Positions 24,579 to 36,500 of a stretch of 64,000 bases of DNA are shown here, piece by piece. The notes beneath the pieces were generated by a model, which made no database searches, was not told the DNA's origin, and saw only the letters and a list, made by a program, of their open reading frames with translations. The stretch spans positions 222,409,094-222,473,093 of the forward strand of contig NC_073693.1 in assembly GCF_029784155.1 (NCBI RefSeq), written 5' to 3'. How positions within the stretch are numbered: position 1 is the stretch's first letter; every line of letters starts with the position of its first letter. The stretch comes from Uranotaenia lowii. Lineage: Eukaryota; Arthropoda; Insecta; Diptera; Culicidae. Made by a program: the position numbers and the translations under genes.

Positions 24579-27500
24579 GTGAGTATTAAAAATGCTTAAA
24601 AGGAGAACAACATTTTAGGATTCCAAATAAGCATGCCTAACATGATGAAAGCTCCCCGTTTGGGCCATTTAACAACAACGTACGTTTCGCGTTAACAGGA
24701 TTAGTCAAATGGTTTCACACGTTTATGTGTTTCTACCTTTTTCGGCAGGCATCGAAACGATAGGTGATGGTTTTTTTTATTTCATCCGAGCATATTAAGA
24801 TAGAGGGAATCGTTGTGTTCAATTCCTGCGAAGGAAGCGCAGCGCAATTTTTAAATAAAATTAAATAATTAAATAAAATGACTCCTTTTTATGTGTACTT
24901 CTCAGGAGTTTTTCGTACACAGATTCGTTTAATGGTGTTACTTTAAAAGACATCCTATTTAAAAAAATTTAAACATTACCTAGTTTGTTAACTAGCAAAC
25001 AAATAAGTTCTGTCGATTCATGCGGCTCCTGAACCAGAGTAAGGATCCTTCTGAACTTTTAGAAATATTGATCCATAAAAAGTAAGATCCGGAAATATAG
25101 GGGCTTACATCGTTCCTTGGCCTGCCAGAAGGTGAGAAAGAAATGCGCATGCGACTTTTTTGATGTAAAACTGCGGCTCTTCAGCTCACTGCGCTAATAT
25201 TGCATATAGTTTTGAATGAAATATTTAGAAAATTCGTGCTTAAGCGATAATTGCGCCTTGTGACTTGGCACACAGATTTATATATTATAGGTCCAGAAGA
25301 GAATTTTAAAATTTCATCCGCTGTAGAAACAAGCGAAAAGAACCAAATGGCGAAATAGTATTTTTTGAAGCCTAATTTTACAGTTTTATCAAGATTTAAT
25401 TTATCATGAACCGTAAATGCAATGAATAACTGATGTTTCTTTAAAAAAAAAACAAAAACTCAAATCAGTTTATTTATTTCTAAAACGTGTGTATGTTTTT
25501 GAGTGAATCAAACACAATAGTTAAGCTATAGCTAACAGAGAAATCAAAGTTTATCATTTACAAACAAGTAGTTCTGAGACAGCCTCTATTTTGTGATCAA
25601 ACAACGTAAACCTCATCAAATTTTATATTTAAAGTACTCGTTATCACTTTTTTCGCCCTCTATTAAAATTGATCAGTTGAAATCTGCAAAATCGTATTTA
25701 AACTAATCAACCATTTTAAAAAATATTTACAACTTCGACGTGTAAAAACATGAAAGTTTAGGGAAATCCATCTCAATCCTTTCATATTTATTTAAATTGA
25801 AAACTTTTATTTAAATGTATCTCTTCGAATACAGATACCACGTATGAGCCGTTTCAAATTAAATAATTATTTAGTTCTTTAATTTGTATTTAAAAAAATA
25901 CAGATACCTCAAAAGCATATCATTCCGGTTTTATCCGGGCTTGTCTAGATTTTTAAAGAAAAAAATGGGAATGACAGGTCCAGTCCGGTTACCCAGATAT
26001 CGCGGAAAAGGCACGTTTTTTTCAGGAATATTCACAACTTTTACAAAATTTCAAATTTTCAACTTGTTTTAGCGAAATGAATTCGCATACAGATTTTGAA
26101 ATTATGAGATAATTGTAGGGTTTGAACGCCGCTGATGGGCCTCGGAGTTTCGAGTTAATTTTATAGCTTTTCTCTTACCTTTTATGCAAAATACCTAGAT
26201 TTTGGCTGGATTTGCCCGGATACTATCTGGATTTGAGTTTAAAATTTTGAAACCCAATGTCCGGATTTCACAAGCCTGAATACGTACAGAAAAAAAATCT
26301 GCAATGTTAATTCAATAAATAACGGTTTAGAAAGTGAATAGACGCATAAAATTCAAATACCAAATTCCAAAACTAAGATTTGAGAATAACAAATTAAAGT
26401 TTGACAACTTTTCAAACTCGAATAAGCGTTGAGAATGAATGAGAATTTCAATTTTTAAAATACATTTCAAAACTCATATCACAGTTAAAATACTTTCAAT
26501 CGAAAACTAAATTGACCTTTGAACCCCGAAACCTTTTTTTTATTAATTTAATTTAGGGCCGCAGCCCGTGGCGTAGAGGATAACTTTCAAGTTTTCTAAG
26601 CCAGTGGGTATGAGATCGAATCCCGGTCACGGCATACATAGTACACTTTCTGTGAGTTGGTGGTTTTAGCATTTGTAAGATGCTAGCCATCATATCCTCG
26701 AAAGATGTACGCTTAGAGTTAAGAGAAGGAATCTCTTCGAGGAAACATCAAGTTTCATTGAGATCCTGTATGTGTTTGTGTGTGTTTTTTTCTAAAAAAT
26801 TGTATGTTTTTAAAAAAATAAAATTTTAAGTGTGATGCCTGAAGACAAGATTCACCAAAAGCTCACAAAGTTTCTGAAACGTACTTTTTTTTAATTTTTG
26901 ATTAAGAGTTCTGTAATTACCGTTGATTTATTTTTATTAATTTTTGTTTCGAAACTCCAAGTGTACTTGAACTATTCTTGCCGGTTTAAACTTACTGTTT
27001 CATTATTATTTGCCACGAATTTTCAATGAATTGAGATTACACAGATTAATACTCTTGAAATTTCATTTTCCATTTAATTGGACACACAATGCTGAAGATA
27101 TCAAATGTGACATAAAATGAGATTTTAAATTTCACATATGCCTAACATTTTTAACAACCGTTCGCTGGATGTCATGAACTTCGAAAATTTTAAATTTGGA
27201 ATAACATATTTAACCTGTTATCAGGAGTATAATTTTGAAGATTTAAATTTTTGGTTACATTGACCTCAGTTTAATTTAATCTTATACTTCTAGATTTTAG
27301 AAAGTATTTGCTAATTCTGAGGAATTGTCATGAAAAAGCTTGAAAATTTTAAGAAAATTTAAATTTATTTTCTTTGATTTTGTTATTTTTAAAGCTTTTC
27401 TTTGCCGAAGAGATTACAAATTATGTTAATATGATACTCTTTCACTTCAAAATCATGCCAACGCATTAAAGTCAATATGAAATCACGCCATGTTAGAAGA

Positions 27501-30500
27501 GATGACGATCCAGAAAAGAATCCATGTACCCAATGGTAATCAGAAACAGATTTGAAAAAATATTCAAGAGTAAGTAAAAACTGTATATGATTTAAAGTAT
27601 TTTCGATAAACTTAAGTTTATCGATCATTCATATATTTTGTTTTTGTTTTATTTAAAACAAAAACAAGGAATCTTTAATGTGGCTCGTTCAATCTCTAAA
27701 TTTTTTATAATATTAAGTTTTTGGCTCTTCTGACTCAAAAGGTTGCCGACCACTGTCCTAGCATGAACATGTATTTGAATGCAGTTATCAACGTTCAAAT
27801 GTCCTCCTCGAAGATGATTTAAACGTTTTACATTACTAACATTAACATTTAAGAAGGCAATGATAGAATGTACATATATGCTAGTAGCATAATGCTACAC
27901 CTACCTTCAAAATTGTCGAAAAAAAATCGCGTTTGCTATAAAAATATGTAGGTATTTCCGTAATTTGTGGTTTCACTCAAAAATTTTGCGGTAGTTTTCT
28001 GTGATGCTGTTTTTGCAAATTACATTACAAAGTATTTTTCCAATTTTTTTTTTGTATTTCAAGTCACTTTGTCTTTGGTACCGTAAACTGGGGTTACTTT
28101 AATCACCGGGGTAACTTCGATCAACATGAAATTTTAGCGCATAGTTTTCAATAATTAAGTCTAAATTTTTAAATATCGGAAAATTGTATTCTACGTTTGA
28201 AAGCCTATAAGTTGAGTTTCAAATAGGCAAAATTTGATTTGGTTTTGGACATTTTGGCTGACAGTAGAAATTTTATTTCGGAATCTTAAAATATGTATTT
28301 TTTCGAAGCCGACCCCCAAAAAAGGTATCTCCTGATGAAATCAAAGCATTAAGAAGCCAAATGTTACTTTATATGAAAGTTCAGCTAATTTCCTGTGTAT
28401 AGGTATGTATTGTTTAAGTGTTATTTTTATTGTCATTTCTTGAACAATTTTCGATACTTCAAAATTAGGGCCTATTTTTAGAGTAATGGTTAAGTTTGAA
28501 GAAGAAATGAAAATGGGAATTGTGAGAGGGACTTGAGAATTGTATAAATTTTTTTAGAAATGCTTTTATTTTTAACCCATAAATTAGGCTTATACTTTCA
28601 AAAAAAAAAAGAGCGGGACATATCACGAAAAAATGCGGGACTTTTAGAAATTCTTGGAAACCCAATTTTAATGTCCATTCCTATGCATATGTATGTTCAT
28701 TTGGCTAAAATAGTTCAAAGAAAGTAATAAAATATGGATAACCGAAGTTCGTTTTAAAAATAGAAGTTTCAAGAATACTTCCATCTTTGTATACTACGAA
28801 CACTTAAGTCGAAAATGTTGTAGTTCAGAGTAAGGTAGCCGAAATCACAGAAAAATCTGTAATTTCACAGATTTTCGAGCAAAATTTCATCACAGAATTT
28901 GTGTCACAAAAAAAAACAGAATTTTGGGGATATTCACAAATTTCACACATTTTTAAATTTTCTTTATATATTTATAATTTGATTTATTTTGCACAAGTAA
29001 TATATAAAAAAAAGACCAAATTTTAAACAAACTTAAAGAAATAGCGCCACAGAAAACCATAACAGAAATTTTGGGTGAATTCAAAGAAGGTCAGAATTTT
29101 TTTTTCGCCAAAACACAGAATTTTTATTCGGCATTTTATTTAAAATCCAAAAATTGAGGAAAATTTTTATATTGCTAAACAGCCGTTTTTGATCATCAAA
29201 CAAGTTTTGTTCAATTTATCTCATTAATTTATTCATTTTTCGATTTAAAATATTTATTTTTAGCTCGGTAGCCCTGTTTTATTTTATCCGGAATTTGACA
29301 TTTTCCTCAAGTTTACCATTCAAGGGATTTTGTTAGGATTCCGGAGAAACCATTGGAGCCATCATCATTTGGAAGTAAAAAAAAAATTTCTTCAATCGAG
29401 AATTTTAACATCGCAAGAACGTGCTCAAAGAACGCTTAACTAAACTAGGTTGTTATGGAGATGCTAGGATAAGCTTGCGAGATAGCCTGATTTTAAACTG
29501 GCACACACTGGCATCACTTTCACACACAATTAAGATATAGTTCGATCCGGCCCGGTTGCCCGGATTTGGTAGAAAAAAGTCTGGATTTTGGCCAAATTTA
29601 TTCACTTTGTTCTCAAAATTGAACAAAAAAAAAAAAACAAATTGAGTTATTATAATTTTTATTTGTGCGTCTGAAAGCGGATATTTTTTGAGCAAGTTTA
29701 ATCTAAATAATCATGAACAGTTTTTCGGAAGCCTAAAATACGATTCCAAATCTACTTATGTGTTTTGATGAAAAAATATATATTTACAAGTGTATTCTTC
29801 TATTCTTATTGCTTTTTATTGAATAAGTCCGTGGTTTAGATCAAATTTGTCTGAATGCTTACCGGATTCTAAGTTGAAAATTTTGAAAAAAGATCCGAAT
29901 TTTTGATTAAATTGACCGGATTCGCTAAGCCCGAATATGTCTGGAATAAATACTGGAAAACTTAAATGTTAAGAATTAAACAAGTTATTGATTCTTGTCT
30001 TATATAAACTTTGAAAAAATGCTGCAAATTTTGAGAAAAATAACACAAAAAAACATTATATTCGAATGACATTATAAATATTTTCTGTTTTCTGAACTAA
30101 TGAATTAAAATTGAGGCTAAATGTAGGTTTTTGCAGTGTAAGTCATTCAAACTTCATAAATGGTTTTTTATTTATTCGTCACTGTCTACGGCAATTTAAT
30201 GTCATACAGACTAATTACTTAATCTTATCTTAAAATTATTCTTACTTACATTGAAATCAAAATATACATACACTTGGTTGAACAATTTACAACATATGTC
30301 AAACGGGATATAAAATTCGTTCCTACCATAGTTGTTCCATCTCAGAGGCTCAAAACCCCGTAAGGAACGAGAGGGGACATGAAACGGTATCATTTCCACG
30401 AGGCTAGCACTATCAATTTTACCGGATATGACGTCGAATATAAACAGACGACGAATAGTATAATACGTGAAGCAATCGGTTCGATGTTTAAGATTCCACA

Positions 30501-33500
30501 TCGAGCATGGTAATGTGGAAGGCGTTAAGGTTCGTTCTATGGTAGGTTAGGCAGTGCGTATCCCAAGAATTGCTTTTGAACTGACTCGAGTAGCTTCAAT
30601 CCTCCTATCGTGTTTGGTGCCCAGACTTGAATATTGTACTCTAATCCACAGCGAACAAGCGAGCAATATAAAGCTTTGAGAGTTGTAGTGTCACTGAATC
30701 CTTTGGTATTCCTGACCGAAAATCCTAGGACTGTTTTTGCTTTTGCTACCGTTACAGCTAAATGTTCCTTGAATGATAGGGACTTATCCACAATAACACC
30801 GAGATCTCGAATAGACTCAACTTTTTCAATAGCCACGTTATCAGACGTGTATTGATGCGAAATTACAACCCTACTTCTGGTGAACGTTATAATCTTACAT
30901 TTTTTAAGATTCACTTCCATCGTATTCACTTTGCACCAACGCATAAGCTTATCGAGGTCCTGCTGTAGTGATAGGCAGTCTGTGTAGTGACCTATTGAAC
31001 GGTACATTTTGAGATCGTCTGCATAGAAAACTAATTCGGAATCGATAAGTTAACAAAGCTCGTTCATGAAGAGTTTGAACAAAAGTGGACCCAGATGGCT
31101 GCCTTGAGGAACACCGAATGGAACCATAATGTTTCGAGAATTGATGTGACCTTGTCTGACGAAAGCAGTTCTGCCTTGAAGATATGATTCAAGCCATTTA
31201 ACCAGCCAAGTTGGGAAAACCCATTTTGTCGGATGGCAACCCTACCTTAAATGTATTTGGACAAAATGCTATCTTCCGATAGTAAATGTTTTCGAAGAAA
31301 AGGGAAAAAGCAGTTTGATCAACACATTGCAGATCAACTACGAGATAACTCGTTTTTTCGCTAGCCGCGAATGTGCTCCATTCAAAAAATTAAAAGCATA
31401 ACTCAAATGTAAAAAAAAAAGACATGAATCTATATTCTACAAAATATAGCAAAAAACTTTTTGCAATTTAAAGATACTAAATTTGTAGAATTTGAACTAC
31501 ATACATATTTCTGTGATTTATTTTCTTCTCAGTCCTAAATAAATGTGTTAACAAAAAATTACTTTTTGTGCACTATGCCTACTTCACGAAATTGCATCAA
31601 AACAATAATTTTGAAGATGTTAGGATACGTAAATATCATGCGAACCAAGCTTTAAGTCCGGTTTTGTGATAAACGTTTAATTGTAGCCACAAATATCGTA
31701 TGAATATTTTGTAATCATGATTTGGGGTTACGAAAAAGCAACCCCTTCCAAAAAATAAAAAGTTATTGATAAAGTGATCAAAGTTTCCCCAGTTTATCGT
31801 ACATTTCGTACAAAAATATTATCGAATTTTCAAAGAAATTCGACACGAGGTTCGACACGAATTCCATAAGGATGGTAAAGTGTCACAAATAAAACTTAAA
31901 AAAAATATTTAGGGCTAAGTTGAATACTTATATTTCTTTCCGTCATTTTTTCTAAAAATTGGAATTCTTGTGGAGAAATAAATTAAAATTACCAATATAA
32001 TAGAAATTTTAGAAATTAGAGGCAGAATTTCAAAGTTTTACGAATAATTAAAAAAAATCCATGATTTCTGACACAGATTCTGTGACGAAGAATTCTTCAA
32101 TTTTCTGTGAAATTTAAGATTTTCTAACAATATTGGCATGCGCATGCACGAGTTACGATCATTGTCATCCCGATCCTGATCTTTATTCTTATAAAGATAC
32201 GGATCTAATCTCAGGATCAGACTCATCCAGAATCAAGTTCTAAAATGTGTTTTATGGATCAGATTTCCCGATCAGGATCAATATCAGAACCCAGACAGGA
32301 TTAGGTATTCCGATATGGAAAAAGAATCTGACATCAGCATTCGGAATCAGGATTCGGCATATTCGTGAGCAGGGTGAGAATTCGAGATCGGATTCCAGGT
32401 TCTAGGATCAGGAACTATTATCAGTGTCAAGGATCAGGATCAAAATCTACGAATAAGATCAGAATCCAGAGCCAGAAGCCAGGAAAAGTATCTGGATCTG
32501 AGATCAGGGTTCAGTTTTTGTTTCCAAGATCAGGAGAATCGGGATTCAAATCCCGGATCAATATAAAGGATGGAAATGTAGGATAAAAATTTGTATCAGA
32601 ACTCGGAATAAGGGTTTTTGAGAAACTGTAAATAAGATCCAGAATAAAGATTTAGATTTATAACTTGTATCAAGGTCTAGATCCAGGATCACGAGTCGAG
32701 ATCTTAAACCTACACCCAGGATAAAGACCAGGCCCTAGAATCAAGATTCAAGATACAGATTAGGATCCAGGATCAAGAATCCAAGCCCAGGGATAATTAT
32801 CCAGCGTCATGAGTCAGTATCAGAATCTGGTTTTCTAAATGCAGGATCAGAATATGGATCATAATTAGAACCAGGTATCAGGAGCTGAAATTTAAGCTAA
32901 GGATCGGAATGAATATCAGGAATAGGGTTCCGGTTTGGCACCAAGATCCGGGATCAGGATCCAGCCTCTGAATCTGGGAGCAAGTTTTAGGATCCGGATT
33001 TCCGTGATCAGAAGCCGGATAAGATCAAGATAAAAGATCAGAATCATGGTTCAAGTTCCAAAACAGAACCCTGGATTCGGAATCAGATTTTTCTATCATG
33101 AGACGAAACGTGGGTTATGGGTCCTAAATCAGGTACCGGGAGCCGAATTCTGGATCCAAGATCTGGAATCAATCAAAGATCGGTAGAAAGGTTCAAGAAG
33201 TCAGTACCAATATCCACATCAGGATCAAAATTCTAGAATCAGAATCAGAATTAAGATCAGAACCCAGAGTTGACGTTCAAAATCTAAGTGAGTGCTCAAA
33301 ATCCAGCATCAGGATTTAGGATTCAGCATCCGATACCATAATCTAAGACCTGAAAACAGGGTCGGGATTCGGGATCGTGATTCTCTGTTAGATGTTTTTT
33401 GCCTTTCTTTCAGAAAGGTATAGTTATCGGTCGATTTGGGAAATCCTTAATTTTGGGTCTTAGATATACCTTTATAGGTACCTATCGAATCAGCTCGACG

Positions 33501-36500
33501 AGTTCAGACGATGTCAGTGTATTTGTGTGTGCTGGTGTGATTTTTTGTAAACATTGTCCACACGTTTTTGCGAAACTGGGAAGTACAATAAAAATGATTT
33601 TCGTCTAAAAAAATTTGATTTTTTTCCCTCTTCAATGTATAAAAGAAAGAAAAAAAAAACAAAATAGTTTGAAAAAAAATTTTTCATAGTAATTATCATC
33701 AAATCATCACTCCAAAAAACGTGTCAATTTGGCTTGCTAGCCACAACCAGCAATCACTAAAATGAAAATTATCGTGTATATGACGTCATATACACGATGG
33801 GCGCGTTCGCTACACGCTATTCGCTACACGATGGGCGCACTCCGCTCCCACTCATAATGTCTTCATGACGACAAAACGAGCAGTAGAAAGGGAGTAAGAA
33901 TTCTTATAACTTGACAGTTTTTTACTTTTTTACCAGCTCAGTGTTAACCGAACCGGTCGCAAAAATTTTGAAGCCGAAGCTTCAAAATCATATTGTGATA
34001 ATGTGGAGTTTCATAAAGGGGTACAACCCCGAATTGCCATATCAAACCGATGGGTGTAGGGTTCAACACCGCATTTTTCTGCAGCGATGGCTGGCTTCGA
34101 TACGTCGAAGCAAGCGTGAATCTGTTAGATAATTTTGTAGTAAGTTTGAAAAAGGGCGAACGCACCAAATGTAAACAAACATAGCGTAACATTTCATAAG
34201 GGCGAAACTATCAGTTAGCTCGAAAAAATAACGCTTTTGAAACTTCGGAACATCTAATCAAATCCTATTTCAAAAATCGACGCTATCTATTGGCCCTACC
34301 CGGATAAAAAAATCCCATTTTAAATAGGCGTAATTTCGCGTTCAAAAGAAAATGCATCAACAAAAAGTTTCACCCAATTTAATTTTATCAACTGTTTTAA
34401 AGTTTAAAGTGATTTTTTGTACAGACGTGTTAATTTCAAAATGTTGAATTCCCTGGACTTTAAAGTATTTCTGATTTTAAACTAAACTAAAAAAAAATCG
34501 GGTCCAATAGTGAGTTTCAGAATTCAGATTAAAATCCACAAATTCAGATGCAATCCAGCGCTAGACGATTTTCAAAACAAATTTACAAAACCGACATAAT
34601 GGACAAAAATGTCAAAATAGTCAATTACTACAAAAATGACAATTGTTTAAATTTTCTTAAATTACAAAGTGTATCAAATTTACATAATTGATAAAATTGA
34701 TAAAAATTACAAAATAGACAACATTCACAAACTTTAATCAAGTTTTAACAAGCCTGACATATTTCGCAAATATGGGAAAAATTTACCAAAATTGACCAAT
34801 TTTGAATGGATTGACATAAATTATAACATTTACAAAATTGACAAAACTGGATAGATAAAATGAATATAAATCATAAAACTGAAAAAGTTTTCAAAATATG
34901 CAAAATTGACGGAATCAATTTAGAAAAAAATTAAACAAATTTACCAAACTGACATAATTTACAAACATTTCAAAATAGTCTATAATTACAAAAATGACAT
35001 GATTGTTAAAATCATCAAAAATTACAAATTGGACCAAACTTGCATAGTTGACAAAATTGAAAAAAAAATGACAACATTCACAAACTTGATAACCTGACAA
35101 ATTTTGCAAATATGGCAAAAAATGTGCCCTTTTAAAAAATCGACCTTACGTTGCGAATCATTCGTTGGCATACCCAGAATCCCATTATTTTCTTCCAATA
35201 AGATTCTATATTCCCTACCCAGAATGAGAGCAGCAGTGGTATAATTTTTTTCAAAAGGGCGTGCGGCCAAATGTTAACAATCAAATTGTGAGCTGGGTGA
35301 AAAAGTACCGTTTGAAGACTTACATTTTAAACCTAATTACTTTCAACGCGATTTTCTCGAAACAGCTTTCGTCGTTTCCAAAAATGAATCAACATAGAAA
35401 TCAAAGTTTTTAGCATACCTATCAGGGGCATTCTTTCTTGTATACTAGTAAGAATGCCCCTGAAAGGTATGCTAAAATAATTTATACCACTGCTGCTCTC
35501 ATGCTGGTTAGGGAAAATAGAATCTTATTGGAAATAAAATAATGTGATACTAGGATCAACTGATCTAGCAGTAGCATGTATATTGACAAGTTAAAGTCAA
35601 AAATCAAAAATAAATATTTTAAATATTGTCGAGTATAAGTTTTTTGCATCATTCAATTTCACTTGCCGTTCTAAATGTTCTAAATGTTGACAAAACTACC
35701 CAAGTGGACAAAATGGACAAAATTTACAAAATTTTCAAAATTTACAAAATTCACAAAATTTACAAAAGTTACTAAGTTTACAAAATTTACAAAATTTACA
35801 AAATTAACAAAATTTATAAAATTGACAAAATTGACAAAACTAATAGAATTAACAAAATTGACAAAAATGATAAAATAGACATAATTGAAAATATTGACAT
35901 TTCAAAGTTGTCAAAATGTTTAATATCTTTTGTTAAATCGATAGATAATTGTAATCTACATTGAAGCATCGTATTTTAGTTTAGCAGTTGAAAGTTTATT
36001 TAATTTTTTTTCCATTTATTCGCTTCCTTTTCTTGAGAGGTTGAATTATTTGAAACACATGGTTAGGAATCTTTTTTAAAAATTATACCCTTCATTTTTA
36101 GACCTCTTCTATTTTATAAATATAAGATCATAATGTCATAGAAACGGGATCATACAAGATATCCCAGAATTCAATCATTCAAAATTTTTCAATTAGTTTA
36201 CAATTATGTTATTATTTATGTGAAAATTATAATTATTTCAAAATACCTTCATCCTTTAAAAAATTTAGAATCCTAATTTCTTAAATTCATTTAGGATTTA
36301 CTACGTTCGAAATACTTTAATCATTACTCAGAATTTATAAATCGATCATTTTATTATTTTGTGTCATGTGTATCCAAATATAATTTTTATACTGTAAGAA
36401 AGGCTACAATCCACTGTTAAGTGTATCAAATCGGGTTTTTTAGTAAGATCTTAAGATTTAACAAACAAATTTAGATATAGAAAAGCAGGTGTTACAATGA

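Larger units (their letters stand above)
28081..31799. mobile_element. TA-flanked TIR element with nested retrotransposon remnant
   Basis: The left end CCGTAAACTGGGGTTACTTT and right end (reversed) CGATAAACTGGGGAAACTTT are imperfect inverted repeats with TA outside both (28079-28080 and 31800-31801). The 3.7 kb between them include a MITE copy and a Jockey-type fragment, so the element's own sequence is much shorter. It is probably Tc1/mariner-derived; no transposase was found. Confidence 0.5.

Noticed and set aside
24372..24599. 75-codon + strand frame in another phase over exon 1
   Set aside because: It does not join exon 2 in phase and lacks the PARG motif.
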